Source: Myxococcales bacterium (GTDB taxonomy: Bacteria > Myxococcota > Bradymonadia > REDH01). Taken from it: DNA of 6,049 nucleotides. Positions 1 to 6,049 of the stretch are shown piece after piece (positions within the stretch are counted from its first letter, which is position 1; each line of letters opens with the position of its first letter). The DNA lies in NCBI GenBank assembly GCA_018970625.1, contig JAGWVZ010000240.1, forward strand, positions 1 through 6,049, read 5' to 3'. The position numbers and the translations under genes are program-made. The notes beneath the pieces were generated by a model, which worked only from the letters and a program-made list of their open reading frames with translations, did no database searches and had not been told where the DNA came from.

Positions 1-1
1 T

Positions 2-925
2 GTGGAAGGCGCGGTAATGAACTCCGGCGCGATTGTGGATGCGATTCGCGAGTTGGTGAGTCGTAATCGAATTCGTCAGAAGGAATGCGCGATGGCGGTC
101 TCGGGCTATTCGGTAGTGGTCAAGAAGGTGACGCTGCCGTTGATGACGAGTCAGGAGCTTCGGGATTCGATTCGCTTTGAAGCGGAGCAGTACATCCCGT
201 TCGATATTGATGATGTGTATCTGGACGTGTGGGAGCTCGGCTCTCGTCCTGCGCAGGGCCAGATGGATGTGCTTCTGGTGGCGGCGAAGAAGGATGTGGT
301 GAACGACTACATCACGGTGGCTCGCGAGGCAGGTCTGGATCCTCGTGTGATGGACGTGGAAGCCTGCTGCATGCAGAACATGTTCGAGGTGAACTACGGT
401 CTGAACGCCGGTGAGTCGGTGGTGCTCGTGGACATTGGCTCGTCTGTCACGAACATCAACGTGTTGTCGGACGGTGCGACGGTGTTCACGCGCGGTATCG
501 CGATGGCGGGCAACCTGTTCACCGAGGAGATTCAGAAGCAGCTGAACATCACGTATGAAGAGGCGGAGTCGTACAAGCGTGGCGGAAGCGAGGCGCAGTC
601 CGATGCGCTCGTGCCAGAGGAAGTGGACCGAGTCATGCTTCAGGTGGCGGAGACGATCGCGGGCGAGATTCAGCGAACGCTGGACTTCTATGCGGCAACG
701 TCTGCCCAGTCTCTTTTCTCGAAGATCTATCTGAGCGGTGGTAGCTCGCGCATCCCGGTTCTGGGGCGCACGATCGCCCGCATGTGCGGTGTGATGGTGG
801 AGCTTCTGAATCCGTTCGCTCAGGTGGCGTACGACTCCAAGGCATTTAGCCCGGCGTTTCTGGACCAGGTCGCACCATCTGTGGGTGTGGCCATGGGTCT
901 GGCGCTGCGCAGGAGCGTGGAATAA
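2..925 (+). CDS. pilM: PilM, type IV pilus cytoplasmic actin-like ATPase (5' partial)
   Basis: Actin/FtsA-like cytoplasmic protein of the type IVa pilus alignment complex. In studied systems it binds ATP and holds the N-terminal tail of PilN on the inner face of the membrane. The 307 residues seen here lack the N-terminus: full-length PilM is about 350 residues, so roughly 45 residues, including the first phosphate-binding loop, lie upstream of the window. The GTG at 2 and ATG at 17 are therefore internal codons, not starts. Visible marks, numbered from base 2, are the EQYIPFD motif (about residues 62-68), the second phosphate loop DIGSS (144-148, bases 431-445) and the adenosine-binding LSGGSS (244-249, bases 731-748). 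The stop TAA (923-925) abuts the ATG of pilN, and an AGGAG at 911-915 inside pilM serves pilN. Identification is firm from motifs and gene order. Confidence 0.96.
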   Translation: MEGAVMNSGAIVDAIRELVSRNRIRQKECAMAVSGYSVVVKKVTLPLMTSQELRDSIRFEAEQYIPFDIDDVYLDVWELGSRPAQGQMDVLLVAAKKDVVNDYITVAREAGLDPRVMDVEACCMQNMFEVNYGLNAGESVVLVDIGSSVTNINVLSDGATVFTRGIAMAGNLFTEEIQKQLNITYEEAESYKRGGSEAQSDALVPEEVDRVMLQVAETIAGEIQRTLDFYAATSAQSLFSKIYLSGGSSRIPVLGRTIARMCGVMVELLNPFAQVAYDSKAFSPAFLDQVAPSVGVAMGLALRRSVE

Positions 926-1555
926 ATGATTCGGATTAATCTACTTCCAGTCCAGCAGGACCGACAGCGTCAATACGGGAAGCAGCAGTTCCTGGTTGGC
1001 GTGGTGTTGCTGATGGTGGAGTTGGTCGCGCTGTACTTCGTGCACGGCAACAAGGCCGAGCAGCTCGAGGAGCGCGAGGCCGCTCTGGGGGCGCTGCAGT
1101 CGGAGATCGCGACCTTGCGTGAGGCCACCGCGCAGAATGACCAGTTGAATCAGCAGAAAGAAGCGCTGCAGCAGATGGCGAACGTGCTGGAAGAGCTGGA
1201 GGCCAATCGCGCTGGCCCGGTGCAGATGCTCGATGAAATGAAGCTGATGTTGAACGCTCCCAGCAATGAGCTGGAGCGCGTCTCTCAGGAAGTGCGCCGA
1301 TGGAACCTGAACTGGTCACCCACGAACCTGTGGCTCACGGATTTCCGTGAGGTCGACGGAGCCGTGGTGATCAACGGTCAGGCGATGACCAACGATGACA
1401 TCGCCGAGTTCAACACGCGTCTGGCGACGTCCGTTTACTTCAGCGGTGTGCGACTGAACAGTACCCGGGCGGTGCAGGACCCTGCGCTGGGCCGCGTGTA
1501 CAGCTTTACGCTGACCGCACGTGTCAACTACGGCATCGTCGACGAGCAGGGGTAA
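926..1555 (+). CDS. pilN: PilN, type IV pilus inner-membrane alignment protein
   Basis: Single-pass inner-membrane protein (209 residues, usual size) that pairs with PilO in the periplasm and connects to PilM in the cytoplasm. It opens with MIRINLLPV; the INLLP motif (residues 4-8) is the known PilM-binding tail. The usual basic residue shortly after the motif is Gln here (Q10), with Arg at 13 and 15. One membrane helix spans about residues 22-39 and contains an acidic residue, E32. A coiled coil follows at about 43-95 (heptad-like LEEREAALGALQSEI), then a periplasmic ferredoxin-like domain to the end. The start ATG directly follows the pilM stop, with AGGAG ten bases upstream (911-915). The stop lies three bases before pilO, so pilM, pilN and pilO are very probably cotranscribed and translationally coupled. 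Confidence 0.96.
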   Translation: MIRINLLPVQQDRQRQYGKQQFLVGVVLLMVELVALYFVHGNKAEQLEEREAALGALQSEIATLREATAQNDQLNQQKEALQQMANVLEELEANRAGPVQMLDEMKLMLNAPSNELERVSQEVRRWNLNWSPTNLWLTDFREVDGAVVINGQAMTNDDIAEFNTRLATSVYFSGVRLNSTRAVQDPALGRVYSFTLTARVNYGIVDEQG

Positions 1556-1558
1556 GCC

Positions 1559-2239
1559 ATGGGCGACTTTCTGGAACAATTTGACAAGATCCCTGTCAGT
1601 CAGAAGCTGCTGCTGTTGCTGCTCGTCGTGGCCGCTGTGTTCGTCGGCTACTACCTGGTCTACTACAGCCCGCTGGAAGACGAGATCAAGCAGACGGATC
1701 GTCAGGTGGCCGATGCCATGGCCGAGCGGACGACGCTGCAGAACACTGCGAACGAGGCCGCTGCGATTCAGCAGGAGATCGCGGAGCTTTGCCAGCGCCG
1801 CTCCAGTTTCATCGAGAAGTTGCCTGCCGCCGCCGAAGTGGAGTCGCTGCTGCAGAGCGTCCACGAGTACGCCATGCAGGCGGGCCTGGAGATTCAGTCG
1901 TTCGTTCGACAGGATGACGTGCCCGATGCGAACTACACACGCATCCCGGTGTCGATGGAGGTGAAGGGGTCCTACGACCAGGTCGCTGACTTCTTCGATC
2001 GGGTCGGGCGCATGCAGCGTATCGTCAACATCAACAACATTTCACTCGTGAAGACCGCGGAGCGTAACCCCGCGAGCAGCGGGTCAGTTGGCGATGCTGT
2101 GCCGGATTTCCTGAACCCCGGTGTGATACGCGTTGGCCCCCCCCGACTTCAGGTAGCGTATCAGATCTCGACCTACTATGCGGATCCGTCCGCGAGCGGC
2201 GCCGACGTTTGCGCCGCCAATCCCGGAGGGCAGCCATGA
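1559..2239 (+). CDS. pilO: PilO, type IV pilus inner-membrane alignment protein
   Basis: Partner of PilN in the periplasmic PilN/PilO pair that links the inner-membrane platform to PilP and PilQ. It has 226 residues, slightly longer than many PilO. The short cytoplasmic tail (MGDFLEQFDKIPVSQ) leads into one membrane helix at about residues 16-36, rich in Leu. A coiled coil runs from about 39 to 90 (SPLEDEIKQTDRQV onwards). The ferredoxin-like domain follows at about 95-210, with the family-typical stretch VKGSYDQVADFFDRVGRM. AGGGG at 1548-1552 is a plausible ribosome site six bases before the ATG. Two cysteines are present: C78 in the coil and C218 in a loose Gly/Ala/Pro-rich tail. A run of eight C at 2137-2144 (codons for G193-P194-P195) is a possible slippage site. 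The stop TGA overlaps the pilP ATG (ATGA). Confidence 0.95.
   Translation: MGDFLEQFDKIPVSQKLLLLLLVVAAVFVGYYLVYYSPLEDEIKQTDRQVADAMAERTTLQNTANEAAAIQQEIAELCQRRSSFIEKLPAAAEVESLLQSVHEYAMQAGLEIQSFVRQDDVPDANYTRIPVSMEVKGSYDQVADFFDRVGRMQRIVNINNISLVKTAERNPASSGSVGDAVPDFLNPGVIRVGPPRLQVAYQISTYYADPSASGADVCAANPGGQP
2225..2229 (+). promoter_or_regulatory. Ribosome binding site of pilP
   Basis: GGAGG lies six bases before the ATG at 2236, the strongest ribosome site in the window. It fixes the pilP start at 2236 rather than at an upstream in-frame TTG (2209). It lies inside the last codons of pilO, consistent with translational coupling through the ATGA overlap. Confidence 0.85.
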
Positions 2240-2829
2240 ACCCTGCGCTGATGGATGGCCTGCGACGACGCTATGTTGTGGTGTTGGCTGGTGCGTTAAT
2301 CGCTCCGCTGGTTGCGTGCGGCGATGACGGAGACGGGGATGAAATGCAGCTGCCTCCCCCACGGCCTGCTGAACAGGTCGCAGCCGCAGAAGCCGCCGCG
2401 CCCGCGGCTGCCGCGGCGACGTCGCTCATTACGGAGATCGACCGGCGCGAATTCTCGTCTGGCGCTCGAGACCCGTTCACTCCGCCCGAACTTCAGGTTG
2501 CGGAAGCGACGAACGAAACCATCATTCGTCCAGAATGCAACGTAGAAGTGGAGCCGCTCGGAGCCCTCGAACTGACGTCTGTCAAGCTGATCGGTCTGCT
2601 GACCGGAACGCCTGTGCCCCGCGCGATTTTCTCTATCCCAGGCCAGAACGAGGCGGTTTTCGTCTCGGAAGGTGCGAAGCTCGGCCCCGATTGCAGTTTC
2701 CAGATCGTTGAGATCCGGGAGAACGCTGTCGTGCTGGAGCAACTGACGGATGTCGAAGAGCAACGTACCCAGACGACGATTCCCCTGAATCCGGAAGGGA
2801 TCGAAGCGACGGTGGTCACAAATCGCTGA
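2236..2829 (+). CDS. pilP: PilP, type IV pilus assembly lipoprotein
   Basis: Inner-membrane lipoprotein of 197 residues that bridges the PilN/PilO pair to the periplasmic N0 domain of PilQ. The chosen start (2236) gives a lipoprotein signal peptide: basic RRR at 10-12, a hydrophobic core, and the lipobox LVAC with lipidated C28 (codon 2317-2319). Asp residues follow at +3 and +4. An Ala/Pro-rich flexible linker spans about residues 46-62, encoded by very GC-rich DNA. The conserved family motif RDPF is at 78-81. The C-terminal beta-sandwich (about 100-190) shows typical PilP patterns, such as LTSVKLIGLLTG and a later VFVSEGAKLG segment. Two further cysteines, C101 and C153, both fall in the periplasmic domain and could form a disulfide. 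It shares an ATGA with the pilO stop and is followed by the only sizeable gap in the operon. Confidence 0.93.
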   Translation: MNPALMDGLRRRYVVVLAGALIAPLVACGDDGDGDEMQLPPPRPAEQVAAAEAAAPAAAAATSLITEIDRREFSSGARDPFTPPELQVAEATNETIIRPECNVEVEPLGALELTSVKLIGLLTGTPVPRAIFSIPGQNEAVFVSEGAKLGPDCSFQIVEIRENAVVLEQLTDVEEQRTQTTIPLNPEGIEATVVTNR

Positions 2830-2890
2830 CGGAAATTTGCGAAACTGCCGTACCTGTCTCAAATGCCCATGAACTGTGCCCACCGCCCTG

Positions 2891-2906
2891 CGGCCCGCAG
2901 CTTGCC
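2891..2906 (+). promoter_or_regulatory. Possible sigma-54 (-24/-12) promoter for pilQ
   Basis: In the 105-base gap between pilP and pilQ, the bases CGGCCCGCAGCTTGCC match the RpoN consensus TGGCACG-N4-TTGCW at GG, C, C, G and all of TTGC, with the exact GG-N10-GC spacing (GG 2892-2893, GC 2904-2905). The predicted start of transcription is near 2917, which would give a short leader of about 18 bases containing the pilQ ribosome site. Sigma-54 control of pilus genes is known in deltaproteobacteria and Pseudomonas (pilA). A chance match in GC-rich DNA is possible, and no upstream activator site was recognised. A short inverted repeat (CTGCGG-C-CCGCAG, 2888-2900) overlaps the -24 element. Confidence 0.35.
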
Positions 2907-2924
2907 CTTTGGGGAGCGATATGT

Positions 2925-2928
2925 GGAG
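2925..2928 (+). promoter_or_regulatory. Ribosome binding site of pilQ
   Basis: GGAG (extended GGAGAG) lies six bases before the ATG at 2935. It selects this start over the in-frame ATGs at 2863 and 2869, which have no purine-rich leader and would place about 24 polar residues before the signal peptide. Confidence 0.8.
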
Positions 2929-2934
2929 AGCGCC

Positions 2935-5727
2935 ATGAAATTCACTGTCCGAACCTGGATCCTGACATTGCTCGCCGCGTCCTTGGGCGCGAGCACCGCC
3001 GCGGCATCGCCCGGCGATGAGGTGAATGACATCTCGGGCATCGAAATCACCGAGACCGAGTCACAGACCGTGATTCGTATCGTTGGAGATGATCATCCCA
3101 CCTTTTCGGTATACCGGCTGCGGACGCCGCTGCGTCTGTTCGTCGATATCTCGGACAGTGCTCTCGCCTCCACGCTCGCCAACCAGTCCGTGAACAATGG
3201 CGTGGTCAGTGAAGTGGGAGCGGTGACCTACAGCGACGAGCTGACGGATGTCACACGCGTCGTGATCGGTTTTGATGTGGACGCCCCGTACGATGTGGTC
3301 GCCGAGGACGGCGATCTCGTCATCACGGTGGATGGGAGCATGCGCACGTCGACGGAAGCCGCCGTAGCGGTTGTGCCGCCGGACGTGATGGACGAACTGG
3401 CGTCGGCGCGTGAGCGTTCGTCTGCGCTTCAGGCAGCGCTCGAGGATGCAGAAGCGCGGGCAGCGACGGCCGAAGCCGAGGTGCTTGGCACGCAGCTGGA
3501 TTTGCAGCGTGCCGAAGAGTCTCGCCTTGCCGCGCTTGCCGGTGTCGATCTGGCAGCGGAAGCGACCGAACGACTGCGGCGTGAGTCGCAGGCCAGGCTT
3601 GACGCGCTCAGCGCAGATCTTCAGGCGCGCGACACGCGCGTTGCCGAACTCTCGCAGGAAATCGCAGCGTTGCGCGCCAACGGTGCCGATGCGAGCGTCG
3701 TAAACGAACTCTCGGGTGCGCGCGACGCCGCTCAGGCCGAAGTGGATCGCATGCAGGTTGCGGTCCGTCAGCTGCAGGAAGAGCGGGACGCCGCGCTGGC
3801 TCAGGTAGCATCTGCTCAGGACTCGGAACGCCTGATCGCGGCACAGCAGCGTCAGCTGGACGAGCTTACGGCGGCGAATCGTGCCGCCGAGGCGCGTCTG
3901 AACGAGCTCGGTCAACAGTGGGCCGCAACGCAAGGCCCTCCGTCCATCGCGGACGTTCGCTTTGAGCAGGACGGCAATGTGGACCGCGTGATCATCGAGA
4001 TCGCGGCAGGAGCCGAGTTCATGTCCCAGCCATGGGAAGATGGGCTCGCGGCGATCGTCTTCGATGATGCCTCGCTGCCCGACTCGCTTCGTCGCACGCT
4101 CGATACTCAGGCGTTCAACGGTCCGGTTCGCTTTGTCTCGTCTTACACCGACACCGACGGCATGGTGCGCGTGGTCGCCGAGCTGCAGGGCGCAGTCTCC
4201 GAGATTGTCCGTCAGGAGTCCGACCGCATTGTCTGGGAGTTCACGCGCGCCGCTGATGAACTGCCCGCCGTCGCTGAAGGCACCTACACGGCCAGCCCAG
4301 AGCCTGCCGCGTTGGCCATGGGAGTGCACACCGCGCAGGATGGAAACTGGGGTGGCAGCACGGAGTACCGCTCCGAGTCGCCCTTCCAGCAGCCGCCCCG
4401 GATGAGCAACAAGCGCATCACCATCGACCTTCGCGACGCGGATATCGCCAACGTGCTGCGACTGCTCGCCGATGAAGGCAACATCAACATCGTGGCGAGC
4501 GACGACGTGGATGGTTCGGTGACGCTTCGTCTGCGCAGCGTCCCGCTCGACGAAGCGCTCTCCATCATCCTGCAGTCCAAAGGATACGGTTGGATGCAGG
4601 AAGGCAGTGTGCTGCGTGTGGCGCCGCTCGAGACCTTCGAGGCGGAATACGATGCCTACCTGGAGCGCCTGGCGACCGAAGCCGGCCTCGAACCGCTGCA
4701 GGTTCGAATGATTCCCGTGAACTACGCGACCGCCATGCAGCTGACCATGGTCGTAAGCAGCGTGCTGTCTTCGCGCGGTACCGTGACCGCAGACTCCCGC
4801 TCCAACATGCTGATCGTCACCGACGTGATCGGAAATCTGGACGCGGCCGAGCAGATCGTCGCGCAACTCGATACCCAGACGCCGCAGATCCTCATCGAGG
4901 CGCGTATCGTCGAGACCAACGACCAGTTCCGTCGGCAGTTGGGTATTCAGTGGGGTGGTGACTTCGTCGCCGACCAGTCTCGCGGCAACTCCACCGGACT
5001 GCTCTTCCCCAGCACCATCGGCATCGCCGGTGGCGCCGCTGACGGCCAGACGCCCATCGCCGGAACGTCCTCACAGCCCAACTTTGCGGTCAACCTGCCC
5101 GCGCCTGCCGGTACCGGTACCGGTGGTGCCATCGGTATGACCCTTGGAAGCCTGTCGGGAGCCTTCAACCTGAACCTGCGCCTCAGCGCTGCCGAAACAC
5201 AGGGCTCCGCGAAAATCATCTCGGCCCCTCGTATCATGACATTGCACAATCAGTCCGCGAGTATCACAAGCGGCGTGTCGATCCCCGTCTCCGTTGTATC
5301 GGCAGCCGGTGCCCAGACCGTGTTCTTTGACGCGGCGCTGACCCTCAACGTCACACCGAGAGTCACGCCCGACGGAAACATCTTCCTGGATGTGAACGTG
5401 ACCAAGAACGAACCCGACTTTGAGAACACCGGCTCACGCGGTGACCCGTCCATTGTCCGGCGCGAAGCCCGCACCCAGCTGCTGGTTCGTGACGGCGACA
5501 CCACCGTCATCGGTGGCATTTTCCAGCGGAATACAGGTTTCTCGACCGACCGCGTCCCCTTCCTGGGCAGCCTGCCCATCATTGGCCCTCTGTTCCGCAG
5601 CTCCTCGCGTACCGACGTCCGCAACGAGCTGCTCGTCTTCATCACGCCGCGCATCGTCAACCGCGATATGTCGATCGACGTGGTGGGCACGGGTGGGGAT
5701 ATCATGCAGCCCGATGAAGAAGAATAA
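2935..5727 (+). CDS. pilQ: PilQ, type IV pilus outer-membrane secretin with long coiled-coil insert
   Basis: Secretin that forms the outer-membrane channel for the pilus fibre. It has 930 residues, longer than the 700-770 common in Pseudomonas or Neisseria. The signal peptide is residues 1-24 (MKFTVRTWILTLLAAS..., probable cleavage after AAA at 22-24). Domains in order: AMIN 1 (about 33-134), which in this family binds peptidoglycan; a predicted coiled coil (about 151-330, with a break at 249-252); AMIN 2 (about 337-437); a Pro/Ser/Gly-rich linker (438-490); STN/N0 (about 494-564), the PilP-docking domain; an N1 secretin repeat (about 588-647); and the secretin beta-barrel core (about 650-915). 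The core includes the hallmark VPFLGSLPIIGPLF (874-887) and the ending ELLVFITPRIV. The coiled coil is the unusual part. The C-terminus is acidic (PDEEE) and its codons overlap the aroK start. The start is set by the ribosome site at 2925 and the signal peptide. Confidence 0.95.
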   Translation: MKFTVRTWILTLLAASLGASTAAASPGDEVNDISGIEITETESQTVIRIVGDDHPTFSVYRLRTPLRLFVDISDSALASTLANQSVNNGVVSEVGAVTYSDELTDVTRVVIGFDVDAPYDVVAEDGDLVITVDGSMRTSTEAAVAVVPPDVMDELASARERSSALQAALEDAEARAATAEAEVLGTQLDLQRAEESRLAALAGVDLAAEATERLRRESQARLDALSADLQARDTRVAELSQEIAALRANGADASVVNELSGARDAAQAEVDRMQVAVRQLQEERDAALAQVASAQDSERLIAAQQRQLDELTAANRAAEARLNELGQQWAATQGPPSIADVRFEQDGNVDRVIIEIAAGAEFMSQPWEDGLAAIVFDDASLPDSLRRTLDTQAFNGPVRFVSSYTDTDGMVRVVAELQGAVSEIVRQESDRIVWEFTRAADELPAVAEGTYTASPEPAALAMGVHTAQDGNWGGSTEYRSESPFQQPPRMSNKRITIDLRDADIANVLRLLADEGNINIVASDDVDGSVTLRLRSVPLDEALSIILQSKGYGWMQEGSVLRVAPLETFEAEYDAYLERLATEAGLEPLQVRMIPVNYATAMQLTMVVSSVLSSRGTVTADSRSNMLIVTDVIGNLDAAEQIVAQLDTQTPQILIEARIVETNDQFRRQLGIQWGGDFVADQSRGNSTGLLFPSTIGIAGGAADGQTPIAGTSSQPNFAVNLPAPAGTGTGGAIGMTLGSLSGAFNLNLRLSAAETQGSAKIISAPRIMTLHNQSASITSGVSIPVSVVSAAGAQTVFFDAALTLNVTPRVTPDGNIFLDVNVTKNEPDFENTGSRGDPSIVRREARTQLLVRDGDTTVIGGIFQRNTGFSTDRVPFLGSLPIIGPLFRSSSRTDVRNELLVFITPRIVNRDMSIDVVGTGGDIMQPDEEE

Positions 5728-6049
5728 GGTGACACTCTTCGGTCCGATGGGCTCCGGTAAATCCACCATCGGTCGTGCGCTCTCCGCCCTCAGTGGGCTC
5801 CCTTTTCTGGACCTCGACGACATGGTCTCGGCGCATTTCGGGACGGACATCGTCAACATCTTTGGTCAATACGGTGAACCAGCCTTCCGCCACATCGAAC
5901 AGCTCCGCGCCGTCGAACTCCTCGACGGGCCGGATAGCTTCGTGTTGGCCACCGGCGGCGGAACCATCCAGCATGCCGACGTTCAACGCCGCCTCGATGG
6001 GCCCGGCGTTTGCTCCGTCTACCTTCGTGTCAGCGCGGACGCCGGTCGC
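5714..6049 (+). CDS. aroK: Shikimate kinase (3' partial)
   Basis: Cytoplasmic enzyme that phosphorylates shikimate to shikimate 3-phosphate with ATP, the fifth step towards chorismate and aromatic amino acids. The first 112 residues of an expected 170 or so are present. The P-loop GPMGSGKST is at residues 10-18. The shikimate-binding DLDD is at 33-36, GEPAFR with the substrate-contacting Arg at 54-59, and the GGG turn at 81-83. The lid and C-terminal arginines lie beyond the window. The ATG at 5714 gives the family-typical opening MKKNKVTLFG and overlaps pilQ by 14 bases in another frame. The GTG at 5729, preceded by purine-rich AAGAAGAATAAG, is a second possible start. The order pilMNOPQ-aroK is well known in gammaproteobacteria (aroB often follows); coupling to pilQ translation is likely. 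Confidence 0.95.
   Translation, partial: MKKNKVTLFGPMGSGKSTIGRALSALSGLPFLDLDDMVSAHFGTDIVNIFGQYGEPAFRHIEQLRAVELLDGPDSFVLATGGGTIQHADVQRRLDGPGVCSVYLRVSADAGR

Noticed and set aside
2209..2235. TTG start for pilP at 2209
   Set aside because: The ATG at 2236 has a strong GGAGG and gives a standard lipoprotein signal; the extension would add only a basic stretch inside the pilO coding end.
2394..2418. GC-rich hairpin (CGCCGCG / CGCGGCG, 11-base loop) inside pilP
   Set aside because: It falls in the Ala/Pro-rich linker codons, where GCC, GCG and CCC codons create such self-complementarity by composition. There is no sign of a regulatory role.
2888..2900. Inverted repeat CTGCGG-C-CCGCAG as a terminator between pilP and pilQ
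   Set aside because: The stem is only 5-6 bp with a tiny loop and no T-run directly after it. It may simply overlap the promoter-like element.
2863..2934. Upstream in-frame starts for pilQ (ATG at 2863 and 2869)
   Set aside because: There is no ribosome site before them, they would bury the signal peptide behind about 24 polar residues, and the ATG at 2935 has GGAG at the right distance and a clean signal peptide.
3061..4866. Very long (601-codon) open frame on the minus strand opposite pilQ
   Set aside because: It mirrors the codon bias of pilQ in GC-rich DNA. Its translation is rich in Arg, His and Gly with no recognisable domain, while the + strand encodes clear AMIN, coiled-coil and secretin domains over the same bases.
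5108..5123. Perfect 16-base palindrome CCGGTACCGGTACCGG in pilQ
   Set aside because: It arises from repeated Gly-Thr codons (GGT ACC) in a Gly-rich loop of the secretin core. It is isolated and inside a conserved gene, so a protein-binding site is unlikely.

Overview
This window is a compact, single-strand block of core genes: the type IVa pilus alignment/secretin operon pilM-pilN-pilO-pilP-pilQ, followed by the start of a shikimate kinase gene (aroK). All six genes lie on the + strand. pilM is cut by the left edge (its N-terminus lies upstream) and aroK by the right edge. There are no RNA genes, mobile elements, CRISPR arrays or integration scars.

Layout: pilM (partial) ends at 925 and pilN starts on the next base. 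pilN and pilO are separated by 3 bases. pilO and pilP share an ATGA overlap. A 105-base gap, the only real intergenic space, separates pilP from pilQ and carries a sigma-54-like -24/-12 site. The tail of pilQ overlaps the start of aroK by 14 bases. Together the proteins form the machinery that aligns and gates the pilus. Cytoplasmic PilM docks on the N-terminal tail of PilN. PilN and PilO are single-pass inner-membrane proteins that pair in the periplasm. The lipoprotein PilP links them to PilQ, the outer-membrane secretin through which the fibre exits. The motor ATPases, platform protein and pilins are not in this window.

Organism: the DNA is GC-rich (roughly 60%) and the proteins are clearly Gram-negative (outer-membrane secretin, lipobox, AMIN domains). 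The style of PilM, PilN and PilQ, and the -24/-12-type site, suggest a deltaproteobacterial-type lineage (Myxococcota, Bradymonadota or relatives). This is inference from sequence style; a gammaproteobacterium, where pilMNOPQ-aroK synteny is well known, is not excluded.

The system itself is well known. The most unusual points are: (1) PilQ carries about 180 residues of predicted coiled coil between its two AMIN domains; (2) a run of eight C in pilO sits where a -1 frameshift or a one-base gain would open straight into the pilP frame with no stop; (3) a possible private sigma-54 promoter lies before pilQ. I see no evidence for a wholly new system here.
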